Positions 8,966 to 18,060 of a DNA stretch of 64,000 bases are shown here, in pieces. A program made the position numbers and the translations under genes. Every line of letters starts with the position of its first letter. Position 1 is the stretch's first letter. A model generated the notes under the pieces. That model saw nothing but the letters and a program-made list of their open reading frames with translations, had not been told where the DNA came from and made no database searches. Source of the DNA: Campylobacter ornithocola (GTDB lineage Bacteria > Campylobacterota > Campylobacteria > Campylobacterales > Campylobacteraceae); NCBI RefSeq assembly GCF_013201605.1, contig NZ_CP053848.1, positions 1,054,001-1,118,000 of the forward strand, in the 5' to 3' direction.

Positions 8966-9750
8966 AATTGATTTACTATACCAAGCATATCATCACTTGT
9001 AGTGATTGCCTTTGAGCCTGCCTCATAAGCTCTTTGCCCTGTGATAAGATCTGTCATTTCTTCTACAAGCTGAACATTACTAAGCTCTACAAAGCCATGT
9101 TTGATAACAGAAAATCCATTCTCTCCTGCTATACCTGCAATAGGCGCTCCACTTGCATCAGTTTCTACTAAAAGATTATCTCCCAAAGCATGCAAGCCCG
9201 CGGGATTAATAAAATTTACAAGCTCAATTTGACCTATTTGAGTTTCAGCTGTATTTCCTGGCTGCATTACTGAAACCGTTCCATCACTTGCCACATTAAT
9301 AGCTGTAGCATCTTCAGGTATAGTCATTTCTGGTAAAAGTCTATAGCCATCCGAATTTACAATATTTCCTTCAGCATCTTTGGTAAATTGACCATTTCTA
9401 GTATAAGCTATAGTTCCATCAGGCATTTGAATTTGGAAAAATCCATTATTACCTGCAATTGCCATATCAAGGCCTGAAGTTGAAGTTTGCTTTAAACTAC
9501 CTTCGCTAAAAATTTTACTCACAGCTGTTACTCTTGAACCAAGACCTACTTCTATACCACTTGGGTGTTTTGTGGTACTTGAGGTTGAAGTACCTGCATA
9601 TTTCATCGTCTGATACATCAAATCTGCAAATTCTGCACGTGATTTTTTATAACCTACTGTATTAACATTTGAAATATTATTTGATGTTACATCAATTTGT
9701 GTTTGTTGTGATACCATCCCTGATGCTGCTGTGTACAATGATCTTAACAT
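8956..9750 (-). CDS. flgG: FlgG, flagellar distal rod protein
   Basis: A 264-residue structural protein of the flagellar rod, exported by the flagellar type III apparatus. The N-terminal rod signature is complete (MLRSLYTAASGM, then NNISNVNTVGYK), and the C-terminal helix ends EAGSKAITTSDDMLGIVNQL as in FlgG. Length is normal. It follows flgG2 by 17 bp and ends in a strong terminator hairpin. It is expected to be transcribed from the sigma-54 promoter upstream of flgG2. Confidence 0.95.
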   Translation of the reverse strand: MLRSLYTAASGMVSQQTQIDVTSNNISNVNTVGYKKSRAEFADLMYQTMKYAGTSTSSTTKHPSGIEVGLGSRVTAVSKIFSEGSLKQTSTSGLDMAIAGNNGFFQIQMPDGTIAYTRNGQFTKDAEGNIVNSDGYRLLPEMTIPEDATAINVASDGTVSVMQPGNTAETQIGQIELVNFINPAGLHALGDNLLVETDASGAPIAGIAGENGFSVIKHGFVELSNVQLVEEMTDLITGQRAYEAGSKAITTSDDMLGIVNQLKR

Positions 9751-9767
9751 TTTATCTATCCTTAGTT

Positions 9768-10580
9768 TTATTTAGTACTTGCTAATTTGTTAATAGCTTC
9801 TTGATTTAAATCATCCATATGAGATGTCATAACCTTTTGATACATCTCAACCATTCTATTTGCTTCAATTAGTCCTACCATTTCAGTAACTGGATTAACA
9901 TTTGATCCTTGAGTAAAACCTTGCTTTATGGCATTTGAATTTGGTAAATCCCTAATTTTATTTAAATTATCAATTTTATACACATTATCGCCATCTTTTT
10001 GTAAATCTCTTAAATCATCAACTTGTGCTACAAACAATCTTGCTATATCTTGATTAGATGCACTTATTATTCCATTTTTATCTACATTAATAAAAGAAGT
10101 AGAATCTCCTATACGTATACCATCATTTTCAGGATTGTTAAAATAATCACTGCTTAAAACTCTATATCCTTGGCGATTTACCAAATAACCTTCATCATCA
10201 AGTTGAAAATTTCCATCTTGACTTAATCTTACTTCACCATTGTTAGTTTTAATCAAATAAAAAGTATCTTCACGAGTAAGAGCTAAATCTAAAGGATTGT
10301 GCGTCATCTTCATAGAACCTACGCTAAAATTTGTATAGACGTGATTAACTTGTGGAACTCTATCTATAGTTGTATTTACAAATCTTGCAGCATCTCTTGT
10401 GTGATTTTGTATAGGTAACTCATCTTGAGTTTCTTTAAAAATCCTTTTAAAATCTGCAATAACAACATTATCTCTTTTGTAGCCACTTGTATTTACATTT
10501 GCCAAGTTGTTAGTTACAACATCTAAACGATTAAACTGCGTAACCATAGCACCAGTAGCTTGATAATACCCATTTTGCAT
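9768..10580 (-). CDS. flgG2: FlgF-like proximal rod protein (FlgG2)
   Basis: A 270-residue flagellar rod protein of the FlgF/FlgG family. It has the N-terminal motif MQNGYYQATGAMV with NNLANVNTSGYKR and a C-terminal VEMYQKVMTSHMDDLNQEAI block. In Campylobacter this paralogue directly before flgG is named flgG2 and takes the place of FlgF. ATG 10580 follows AGGAAAAACA. A sigma-54 promoter lies about 40 bp upstream. Confidence 0.9.
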   Translation of the reverse strand: MQNGYYQATGAMVTQFNRLDVVTNNLANVNTSGYKRDNVVIADFKRIFKETQDELPIQNHTRDAARFVNTTIDRVPQVNHVYTNFSVGSMKMTHNPLDLALTREDTFYLIKTNNGEVRLSQDGNFQLDDEGYLVNRQGYRVLSSDYFNNPENDGIRIGDSTSFINVDKNGIISASNQDIARLFVAQVDDLRDLQKDGDNVYKIDNLNKIRDLPNSNAIKQGFTQGSNVNPVTEMVGLIEANRMVEMYQKVMTSHMDDLNQEAINKLASTK

Positions 10581-10619
10581 TGTTTTTCCTAACTAAAATC
10601 TTAATTTTTACCAAATGTA

Positions 10620-10637
10620 AAGCAAAAGTTGTTCCAA
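10620..10637 (-). promoter_or_regulatory. sigma-54 (RpoN) promoter of flgG2-flgG
   Basis: On the minus strand the sequence TTGGAACAACTTTTGCTT has GG (10635-10634) and GC (10623-10622) separated by exactly ten bases, the -24/-12 spacing required by sigma-54. It sits about 40 bp before the flgG2 start. In Campylobacter, rod and hook genes are RpoN-dependent and activated by FlgR, which agrees. Confidence 0.85.
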
Positions 10638-10685
10638 AATGTTTTTATTTGTTTTTAATTAATTTTTAGGCATAATATTTAGTTT

Positions 10686-10691
10686 TATACT
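10686..10691 (+). promoter_or_regulatory. putative -10 box of rpoD
   Basis: TATACT preceded by a T-rich stretch, 26 bp before the rpoD ATG. A second candidate, CATAAT near 10673, lies slightly upstream. AAGGAG at 10706-10711 is the ribosome site. Confidence 0.4.
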
Positions 10692-10717
10692 CATTATTTA
10701 GATACAAGGAGTACTCT

Positions 10718-12589
10718 ATGGCTAATGAAACTAATGTTTTAGAAGAACTTTTCAAAGAAAATTCAAAAGATTATATCACATATGAAAAACTTGTCAAGTA
10801 TTTTGCAAAACTTCCAAATGCAACAAGCGCAAAAAAAGTCCGTGATTTAATGGATAAATACAAAGTGGAATTAATTTCTTCAGCAGAAATAGCTAAAAAA
10901 AGAAATTTAGAAGAAGCAAAAAAGCTACAAGAAGAAAAACAAAAATTACAAGATACAAGCTTAGAAAATGAATTTGATTTAGCCAATGAAAACGATTTAT
11001 TAGAATGGAGTAGATCAGACTCTCCTGTGAGAATGTATTTAAGAGAAATGGGGCAAATAGCACTTTTAAATAAAGATGAAGAAGTTGAAATTTCTAAAAA
11101 AATAGAACTAGGTGAAGACATCATTATCGATGCGTTTTGTTCAGTACCTTATTTAATTGATTTTATTTTAGATTACAAAGAGCCCTTAATCAATAGAGAA
11201 AGAAGAGTTAAAGAACTTTTCAAAAGCTTTGAAGATGATGATAAAAATGATGATGATAAAAATGATGATGAAATAGATCCTGAAGAAGAGAATGAAGAAA
11301 ATGAAAATTCTAATGATAAAAAACCAAAAAAAGCAAATAAAAAAGAAGATGAAAGAACTTTAAAAGTTATAGAAAGCTTTAAAGCATTAGAAAAAGCAAA
11401 AAAAGAATGGCTAAAAACCATATCTACCATTAATGCAGAAAAAAACGATGATGAATTATTAGATAAGCTAGTTATTGCTTTTAAGAAAAATATATTAAAA
11501 GAAAAACTAATGGATCTAGGTCCAACTTCAAAACTTATTTCTGAAATTGTAAAGTCAATGGAAACGGCATTAAAAAGTGATGAGGAATTTGACAAAGAAT
11601 TAAAACGCTTAGAATACCGCTTACCTATGTTTTCAGAAGAATTAAAACAAAGACACCAAGATATCTTAAAAGATATTACTAAACTTAGCAAAGAAGAGAT
11701 TGCCGAACGTGCACTAGAAACTACAATGGTTAGTACTTATATGGAAATTAAAAAACTCATTCAAACCAAAGAAGCTAGTCAAAATTCTTTTGACCTAGAA
11801 AAAGATCAACTAAAAGAAATTCTAGAACAAATCAAACGCGGTAAAAAAATATCTGATGAGGCCAAAACTAGAATGGCAAAATCTAATTTGCGTTTAGTTG
11901 TGAGCATTGCTAAAAGATATACCAATCGTGGATTACCATTTTTAGATCTTATCCAAGAAGGTAACATAGGCTTGATGAAAGCAGTAGATAAATTTGAATA
12001 TAAACGTGGTTATAAATTTTCAACTTATGCAACTTGGTGGATTAGACAAGCTATTTCAAGAGCTATTGCTGATCAAGCAAGAACAATAAGAATTCCTATT
12101 CATATGATAGAAACCATCAATCAAATTAACAAAATTATTCGCGAGTATTTACAAAAAGAAGGTAAAGAACCTGATGTAAGTATTATTGCAAAAGAAGTAG
12201 GACTCAGCATAGATAAAGTCAAACAAGTAATTAAAATCACCAAAGAGCCAATTTCTCTAGAAGCACCTATTAGTAATGAAGATGATGGTAAATTTGGAGA
12301 CTTTGTGGAGGATAGAACTTCAATTTCACCTATGGATCATATTTTAAAAGATGATTTAAAAGAACAAATTGATGAAGTATTAGATCAACTTAATGATAGA
12401 GAAAAAGCGGTTATTAGAATGCGTTTTGGTCTAATGGAAGATGAAAGTGATAGAACTTTAGAAGAAATTGGTAAAGAATTAAATGTTACCAGAGAAAGAG
12501 TAAGACAAATAGAAAGCTCGGCTATAAAAAAACTCAAACATCCAAAAGTTGGTAGAAAACTTAAAAACTACATAGAGGGTTGGAAATAA
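10718..12589 (+). CDS. rpoD: RpoD, primary sigma-70 factor
   Basis: Housekeeping sigma factor of RNA polymerase, 623 residues. Region 1.1-like N-terminus, [13 protein letters not shown] (region 1.2), then a highly acidic and lysine-rich non-conserved segment around residues 170-215. Region 2 is complete at about 386-445 ([32 protein letters not shown]), region 3 follows, and region 4 ends with the helix-turn-helix [20 protein letters not shown]. An AAGGAG ribosome site precedes ATG 10718. The acidic insert holds a 15-bp tandem repeat (see separate entry). Divergent from flgG2, convergent with ppk. Confidence 0.97.
   Translation: MANETNVLEELFKENSKDYITYEKLVKYFAKLPNATSAKKVRDLMDKYKVELISSAEIAKKRNLEEAKKLQEEKQKLQDTSLENEFDLANENDLLEWSRSDSPVRMYLREMGQIALLNKDEEVEISKKIELGEDIIIDAFCSVPYLIDFILDYKEPLINRERRVKELFKSFEDDDKNDDDKNDDEIDPEEENEENENSNDKKPKKANKKEDERTLKVIESFKALEKAKKEWLKTISTINAEKNDDELLDKLVIAFKKNILKEKLMDLGPTSKLISEIVKSMETALKSDEEFDKELKRLEYRLPMFSEELKQRHQDILKDITKLSKEEIAERALETTMVSTYMEIKKLIQTKEASQNSFDLEKDQLKEILEQIKRGKKISDEAKTRMAKSNLRLVVSIAKRYTNRGLPFLDLIQEGNIGLMKAVDKFEYKRGYKFSTYATWWIRQAISRAIADQARTIRIPIHMIETINQINKIIREYLQKEGKEPDVSIIAKEVGLSIDKVKQVIKITKEPISLEAPISNEDDGKFGDFVEDRTSISPMDHILKDDLKEQIDEVLDQLNDREKAVIRMRFGLMEDESDRTLEEIGKELNVTRERVRQIESSAIKKLKHPKVGRKLKNYIEGWK
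11234..11271 (+). repeat. 15-bp in-frame tandem repeat inside rpoD
   Basis: The unit GATGATGATAAAAAT occurs twice in full (11234-11248, 11249-11263) and then partly (to 11271). It encodes DDDKN repeats in the non-conserved acidic segment of sigma-70. Because the unit is a multiple of three, changes in copy number would change length but not frame. Confidence 0.85.
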
Positions 12590-12613
12590 TCCTTGCTAAA
12601 AAAGCAAGGATTA
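12587..12613. terminator. bidirectional hairpin between rpoD and ppk
   Basis: Perfect 10-bp stem TAATCCTTGC / GCAAGGATTA with a 7-base A-rich loop. It covers the stop codons of the convergent rpoD and ppk genes. There is no long U-run on either side, so termination strength is uncertain. Confidence 0.6.
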
Positions 12614-14704
12614 GCTATCTCTAAAAAGCTTCGTTGCTAAGTGTGCTGCTCTACTATGATCGGTATCTTTTTTCAAGGTATTAAAAATTCTACTAATATA
12701 TTCTTCTAGTGTTTGTTGCGAATTGTTATTTTTTTCACTCTCACCTGTAATGACCTTACGGTATCTTCCTTCGCTGTCTAATTCATAAGCTAGATCATTA
12801 TCACTTAATTGCAATTTTAAAATTTGAGCTAGTTTTGCACGAGAATACTCATCAAAAACAGGAGTCATCAATTCTAGTCTTCTTTCTAAATTTCTTGGCA
12901 TCCAATCAGCACTTGAGATAAAATAATTTGGCTCAGTGTGTTTAAAATATAAAATTCTAGCATGCTCTAAATATTTCCCTACTATACTCCTAACTTTTAT
13001 ATTTTCACTATACCCTTTTACTCCAGGTCTTAAACAGCAAATTCCACGCACAATAAGATCTATTTTAACACCTTTATTTGAAGCCTCGTATAAAGCCTTA
13101 ATCACATCACCATCTACCAAAGCGTTCATTTTAGCTATAATTACCCCATCTTTTCCATGACTTGCTTCAGTAGTTATCATATCTAAAATTCTTTCTTTGA
13201 TTTGCTTTGGACTCATTGACAAAGTCTTTAAACGACGGCTTTTGCTATATCCAGAAAGTATATGAAAAAAGGTTGTGGTATCTTGAGAATATTCTTCTTT
13301 AGAAGTAAAATAGCTCACATCAGTATAAATTTTAGCCGAACTTGCATTATAATTACCCGTACTTAAGTGGTTATAAATTTTTAATTTTTCCCCTTCTTTT
13401 CTAATCACTTGAGCCACTTTTGCATGTACTTTAAAACCAGTAATTCCATATATCACATGAGCCCCTGCATTTTCTAGTGATTTTGCCCAGTGTAAGTTAT
13501 TTTCCTCGTCAAAACGCGCTTTTAACTCTACCATTACAGTTACTTGCTTGCCATCACTTGCTGCATCAATTAAAGCTTGGACTATGTTTGAATTTTTTTC
13601 CACCCTATAAAGAGTCATTCTTATAGAAACAACCTTGGGATCTTTACTTGCTTCTTTGATAAATTGATACACAGGCTCAAAACTTTCATAAGGCTGTATT
13701 GCTAATATATCTTGTTTATCTATTGCACTAAAAATAGACACATTATCTCCAAAAGGCGGTAAAATCTTTGGTGTATATACAGGGTTTAATAAATGTGTAA
13801 ATTCTTTATTAGAAATGATTTGCCATAATGATGGTAAATTTAAAAGTATGCTATATTCATAAATGTCTTTATGAAAAATATTCATATGAGAGCTTAAAAA
13901 TTCAATCAACTGCTCATCTGCACCTTTTTCTATTTGCAAGCGTATAAAAGCACCTTTTCTGCGAAGCTTTAAACCCTGCTCTAAAATCAACATAAAATCA
14001 TCAGCTTCTTCTTCTTCTATCTCCATATCTGCATTTCTAGTTACCCTAAAGGCAGCAGATGATAAAAGCTTATAGCCAGGAAAAATATGTTCTGTATGAT
14101 GGCGCACTATACTTTCTATAGGCACATAAATATTAGAACTCACTTGATAAAATCTTGGTAAAACCCTAGGTATGCGTATCATACCAAATTTTAAAAGTTC
14201 AGGATGCATAGGGTCGCAAAGTTTTACCGCTAAAGAAAATGAAAGGTTATTTAAATGCGGAAAAGGATGAGTTGCATCAACTGCAATAGGTACTATAACA
14301 GGAAAAATATTAGAAAAAAAATGTTCATTACATTGTTGTTTTAAATCCTCATCAAGTTCTTCATAAGAGCGAATAAATAAATTTTCTTTTTCTAAATCTT
14401 GAGTTATCTTGGTAAAATATTGTTCTACTACATATTTTTCTTCATGCAAATAATTTCTAATAGCCTTAAGTTGTGCAAGTGGTGTCATTTCATCATTACT
14501 TGCTGTGCTTATTCCTGCTACAAAAAGCTGTTTTAATCCAGCTACTCTTATCATATAAAACTCATCTAAATTAGTACAATATATAGCAATAAATTTAAGT
14601 TTTTCAAGCAAAGGAAGATCTTTAGAACATTGATCCAAAACACGAGAATTAAATGCAAGCCAAGAAAGTTCTCTGTTAATATACATCGATGGTTGAATTT
14701 GCAT
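12611..14704 (-). CDS. ppk: polyphosphate kinase Ppk1
   Basis: Makes long-chain polyphosphate from ATP, used in stress survival in Campylobacter. The 697-residue product matches Ppk1 from end to end: [14 protein letters not shown] at the start, the domain block with [12 protein letters not shown], the arginine-rich RMTLYRV, and the two phospholipase-D-like catalytic sites, [10 protein letters not shown] with HLSTGNYN, and later [10 protein letters not shown] with [11 protein letters not shown] 14704 gives [13 protein letters not shown]; an internal ATG six codons later would also keep the conserved start. Convergent with rpoD and divergent from nrfH, an arrangement also found in C. jejuni. 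Confidence 0.96.
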   Translation of the reverse strand: MQIQPSMYINRELSWLAFNSRVLDQCSKDLPLLEKLKFIAIYCTNLDEFYMIRVAGLKQLFVAGISTASNDEMTPLAQLKAIRNYLHEEKYVVEQYFTKITQDLEKENLFIRSYEELDEDLKQQCNEHFFSNIFPVIVPIAVDATHPFPHLNNLSFSLAVKLCDPMHPELLKFGMIRIPRVLPRFYQVSSNIYVPIESIVRHHTEHIFPGYKLLSSAAFRVTRNADMEIEEEEADDFMLILEQGLKLRRKGAFIRLQIEKGADEQLIEFLSSHMNIFHKDIYEYSILLNLPSLWQIISNKEFTHLLNPVYTPKILPPFGDNVSIFSAIDKQDILAIQPYESFEPVYQFIKEASKDPKVVSIRMTLYRVEKNSNIVQALIDAASDGKQVTVMVELKARFDEENNLHWAKSLENAGAHVIYGITGFKVHAKVAQVIRKEGEKLKIYNHLSTGNYNASSAKIYTDVSYFTSKEEYSQDTTTFFHILSGYSKSRRLKTLSMSPKQIKERILDMITTEASHGKDGVIIAKMNALVDGDVIKALYEASNKGVKIDLIVRGICCLRPGVKGYSENIKVRSIVGKYLEHARILYFKHTEPNYFISSADWMPRNLERRLELMTPVFDEYSRAKLAQILKLQLSDNDLAYELDSEGRYRKVITGESEKNNNSQQTLEEYISRIFNTLKKDTDHSRAAHLATKLFRDS

Positions 14705-14875
14705 AATACACCTACCTTATTTTCTAGTATTTAATATTTTAGTATTTCTTTTATTAAAATTTATTTTATTTTTATAATAGTAAATAAAATTATATAAAAA
14801 AATAATACATTTTTTATCTTATTAAAAAAATAATAAATGATTAATAAATTTATATTTACTTTTTAAGCTTTATAG

Positions 14876-14881
14876 TATAAT
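14876..14881 (+). promoter_or_regulatory. putative -10 box of nrfHA
   Basis: TATAAT about 50 bp before nrfH; a second TATAAT overlaps it at 14881-14886. The 227-bp gap between ppk and nrfH is extremely AT-rich and must also hold the ppk promoter on the other strand. I see no clear operator in it. Confidence 0.45.
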
Positions 14882-14931
14882 ATAATTATGTGTAAGTTCT
14901 TGTAACTTAAACTTCATTCAAAGGAGAGACT

Positions 14932-15426
14932 TTGAAAAAAGCAAACTCAAAACTTTTTGCTGTTTTCCTCTTCTTGCTTGTAATTTTAGCGGGAGTTGGA
15001 ATGTATACTTTCCACAATGCTAAAGGCACTTCTTATTTTAGTGATGCTAGTGAAAGCTGTAATAATTGTCACATTATGAACGAGGTTTATAATGACTATT
15101 TAAAAGCTTCACACTCCAAAGAAGTTGATGGTAAGCCACGAGCAACTTGTAATGATTGCCATTTACCACATAGCTTTTTTGAAAAATGGATCGCTAAAGC
15201 TCAAAGTGGCTTGGGACATGCTTATGCATTTACTTTCAAACTTGATTCTTTACCTACACACTTAAGCGCAAATGCAAAAAGTAAAGAAATAGTCCAAAAT
15301 AACTGTATAGAATGTCACAAAGAAATTGCGAGTAACACTATCAACCCTACCCTAGATCCACATAAAGATAATGCTTTAAGTTGTGTATCTTGTCATCAAG
15401 GTGTTGGTCATAAGAGAGGATTTTAA
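14932..15426 (+). CDS. nrfH: NrfH, tetrahaem quinol dehydrogenase subunit of nitrite reductase
   Basis: A 164-residue membrane-anchored NapC/NrfH-family cytochrome. It has one N-terminal membrane helix (about residues 8-26) and four haem sites CxxCH at residues 43-47, 73-77, 125-129 and 151-155. It takes electrons from menaquinol and passes them to NrfA. The start is TTG at 14932, placed 5-6 bp after a strong AAAGGAGAG; no ATG fits. It precedes nrfA by 16 bp. Confidence 0.95.
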   Translation: MKKANSKLFAVFLFLLVILAGVGMYTFHNAKGTSYFSDASESCNNCHIMNEVYNDYLKASHSKEVDGKPRATCNDCHLPHSFFEKWIAKAQSGLGHAYAFTFKLDSLPTHLSANAKSKEIVQNNCIECHKEIASNTINPTLDPHKDNALSCVSCHQGVGHKRGF

Positions 15427-15442
15427 ATGAAAGGAGTATTTA

Positions 15443-17260
15443 ATGAATAACAAAGGCATTTTGTATAGTGCTATTAGTGCTACTATAGTAGCTATTGCAG
15501 GCGTATTGTGGTTAAATCAAGATATCACAGCCAAAACAAATGATTCAGTAGGCGGGATCATCTCTCAAGAAATTGTAAAACTTGGCGATGAAAATCCTAC
15601 TTTTGATTATTGGGGAAAGAATTTTCCTGATTATTTAGATATGCATACAACAGTGGAAAAACAAACACCTAGTACAACAAAATTTGGTGGAAATTTAGCT
15701 TATTCAAAACTAATTCGTTACCCACAATTAACTGTTCTTTGGGCAGGCTATCCATTTAGCATTGATGCAAATGAAGAAAGAGGACACTTTTGGGTTCAAG
15801 TAGACCAAATGGATACAGCTAGAAACAATAAAGATTTCTTAAATGCACACGGTTTTGCAGGGTTTGGTGGTCAACCAACAGCTTGTATGAACTGCCATAG
15901 CGGTTGGACTCCTTGGCTTTTAAATAATACAGCAAAAGGTGATTGGGTAGCGTTTAACTCTGCAAAATATTGGACTATGATTAAAACAGTTCCTGCGGTA
16001 AATGGAGCTAAAGAAAATTCACCTGAACACAATGGGCCTCATGGTGGAAAAAGAATGGGTGTAACATGTGCAGATTGTCACAACCCTACAGATATGAGTT
16101 TAAGACTTACAAGACCAGCTTTAATCAAAGCATTGATTTCAAGAGGCTACGAAGCAGATGAAAAACAAGGCATTAAAGCTTCAAGAAGTGAAATGAGAAC
16201 TTTAGTTTGTTCTCAATGTCATGTTGAATACTACTTCAAACCAACAGGTACTAAAGTAAAGACTATCGGCGAAAGCATAGCTAATGATAGTTCTAAAAAA
16301 TGGTGGAATGGTACTCAAAAAACTTATGATGAGTTTGATTCTTGGAGAGATGGAAACAAACCGATTGAAATTGAAGTTGATGGCATAGAACTAGCTTTCC
16401 CATGGAGTGAGTGGAAAAAAGGTGAATCATTTAGAATAGAAATGTTTGATGATTATTATGAAAAAAATAGAGAAAATTTCCCAAGTGATTGGGTTCATAA
16501 AATCACCAAAGCACCTATGTTAAAAATTCAACACCCAGAAAGCGAACTTTATAGCGGTGGGGTACATGCTGCAAATGGTGTAAGTTGTGCAGATTGTCAT
16601 ATGCCTTATATTAGAAAAGGTGCAAAAAAAGTTACCAACCACAACATCACCTCACCTTTGGTTGATATCAACTCAGCTTGCAAAACTTGCCATACTCAAA
16701 GCGAAGGTTATTTAGCTAAACAAGTAAAAGATATTCAAAATTCAGTAGCTCATGATCTAAGAACAGCTGAATATTCTTTAGTAAGCTTAATTAAAGATGT
16801 AGAAACCATTCGTGCAGAGCTTGGAAAAATGCCTAAATTCCAAACTAATGGTAAAGCAGATGATGCTAAAATTTCAGCTGAATTAAAAGAAGTATTAGAA
16901 TTACATAGAAAATCTCAAGTAAGAGCAGACTTTGTAGGCGCAGAAAATTCAACAGGCTTCCACAATCCTAGAGAAGCTTCAAGAATGCTTTTACAATCAG
17001 TTGATATGTCAAGACAAGGACAAACTAAATTAGTAGAAATTGCAGCGAAAAATGGTATTAAGGATTTCAAAACTTCAAATTTAGGTTTTGAAGATATTCA
17101 AAAATTAAATCCAGGTGAAATTCACTATAAAGTAGATTTAAATGGCAATAAAGCAGGTGATCGCTACTATAAACACCAAGAAGTAAATGGTAATCCACCA
17201 GCAAAACTTCTTGATGATGATAAAAATCTAAAACCTTATAATTATAAAGTGATAGATTAA
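15443..17260 (+). CDS. nrfA: NrfA, pentahaem cytochrome c nitrite reductase
   Basis: Six-electron reduction of nitrite to ammonium in the periplasm; it also detoxifies NO. The 605-residue product has an N-terminal signal or anchor (ILYSAISATIVAIAGVLWL) and five haem sites: CMNCH at 148, CADCH at 209, CSQCH at 256, CADCH at 382 and CKTCH at 413. The first is the catalytic haem, which in most NrfA proteins is CxxCK; here the lysine is replaced by histidine. Such CxxCH-type NrfA proteins are known, and I believe the Campylobacter enzyme is one of them. It is followed by a strong terminator. Confidence 0.95.
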   Translation: MNNKGILYSAISATIVAIAGVLWLNQDITAKTNDSVGGIISQEIVKLGDENPTFDYWGKNFPDYLDMHTTVEKQTPSTTKFGGNLAYSKLIRYPQLTVLWAGYPFSIDANEERGHFWVQVDQMDTARNNKDFLNAHGFAGFGGQPTACMNCHSGWTPWLLNNTAKGDWVAFNSAKYWTMIKTVPAVNGAKENSPEHNGPHGGKRMGVTCADCHNPTDMSLRLTRPALIKALISRGYEADEKQGIKASRSEMRTLVCSQCHVEYYFKPTGTKVKTIGESIANDSSKKWWNGTQKTYDEFDSWRDGNKPIEIEVDGIELAFPWSEWKKGESFRIEMFDDYYEKNRENFPSDWVHKITKAPMLKIQHPESELYSGGVHAANGVSCADCHMPYIRKGAKKVTNHNITSPLVDINSACKTCHTQSEGYLAKQVKDIQNSVAHDLRTAEYSLVSLIKDVETIRAELGKMPKFQTNGKADDAKISAELKEVLELHRKSQVRADFVGAENSTGFHNPREASRMLLQSVDMSRQGQTKLVEIAAKNGIKDFKTSNLGFEDIQKLNPGEIHYKVDLNGNKAGDRYYKHQEVNGNPPAKLLDDDKNLKPYNYKVID

Positions 17261-17264
17261 TCAA

Positions 17265-17297
17265 AATAAACCCTCATAATCGAGGGTTTATTCTTTT
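17265..17297 (+). terminator. intrinsic terminator of nrfHA
   Basis: Perfect 11-bp stem AATAAACCCTC / GAGGGTTTATT with a 6-base loop, followed by a T-rich CTTTTAT. It starts 5 bp after the nrfA stop codon. Confidence 0.88.
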
Positions 17298-17299
17298 AT

Positions 17300-18013
17300 C
17301 AAATTTACATTCTCACCTTTTAAAATTTTATTCATAGTATACATTTTTCTACACTTATCTTTTTCTCCATTAATTACTAGTCTAAAATTTCCGATCAATC
17401 TCGCCTAGCTTCACTCGTTTTATCATCTATTTTTCTTTACTTTTGGTAATTTTGCAATATTTCTTGTATGAACTGCTCAATCACTATACCATCTCTTATA
17501 TCTTTCATCAGTTTACATAATCATTAGTGTATCCATGTTATCCAACTAAAACTCCTAAAACATAAAAAAGAGACCATTATCCTATTATCATTTGTATATC
17601 TTTTAGCTTATACTCTTGTTAGCAATAAAAGCTTCATAAGTTATTAATTTACACTCCAACACTTACACCATACTTTTAATATGAGATGATATACTGCATA
17701 TAAAAATCTTTGTCTTAATATCTTTTAAATATTTTTCCTAAACTTCACTACATCACAATAAGACATCCAACTCTATTATAGTTTTTTTAAAGTAGTGATC
17801 AAGATATCTCCAAAACAGCTAATTTTTACCTTTTTTATTTTTTCACTATAACTTATATAGTCATTGAAAAACACATAAATTCAAATTTGCTTTTGTTTTT
17901 AACCCATAGCCAATATCATTTATTTAGATCTCTAATGTTATCTAGTTCTATGGTCTAAATTCTTACACACTCTCGACCTACCATACTTCCCTTTATTATT
18001 TATTTTCAGATTG
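17300..18013 (-). pseudogene. gene-free region with traces of a decayed minus-strand gene
   Basis: About 0.7 kb without any open frame of 60 codons or more. Read on the minus strand, protein-like fragments appear one after another but in different frames and broken by stops, for example MKDIRDGIVIEQFIQEILQ near 17500, YEAFIANKSIS near 17640, FYVLGVLVG near 17560 and LVINGEKDKCRKMYTMNKIL near 17350. The fragments are in order along the strand and read like ordinary Campylobacter protein, which suggests an old pseudogene. I could not name its family. An alternative is plain AT-rich intergenic sequence whose fragments are chance. Confidence 0.35.
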
Positions 18014-18019
18014 TATAAT
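18014..18019 (+). promoter_or_regulatory. putative -10 box of the CDF transporter gene
   Basis: TATAAT directly after TTG, about 42 bp before the GTG start at 18061. AAGGA lies just before the start codon. Confidence 0.45.
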
Positions 18020-18060
18020 ATTATATTAATTTATATTTTATTTAAATTTCAAGGATATAT

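Noticed and set aside
10771..11124. 117-codon open frame on the minus strand inside rpoD
   Set aside because: Same mirror effect of AT-rich coding DNA; composition is S/F-rich and no start signal is present.
11173..11691. 172-codon open frame on the minus strand inside rpoD
   Set aside because: It is the mirror of the acidic/lysine-rich rpoD segment, giving a serine- and phenylalanine-rich product with no ribosome site and no family pattern; rpoD on the other strand is certain.
17300..18060. tRNA, small RNA or insertion sequence in the gap after nrfA
   Set aside because: I found no cloverleaf, no terminal inverted repeats and no transposase motif; a decayed coding region explains the pattern better.
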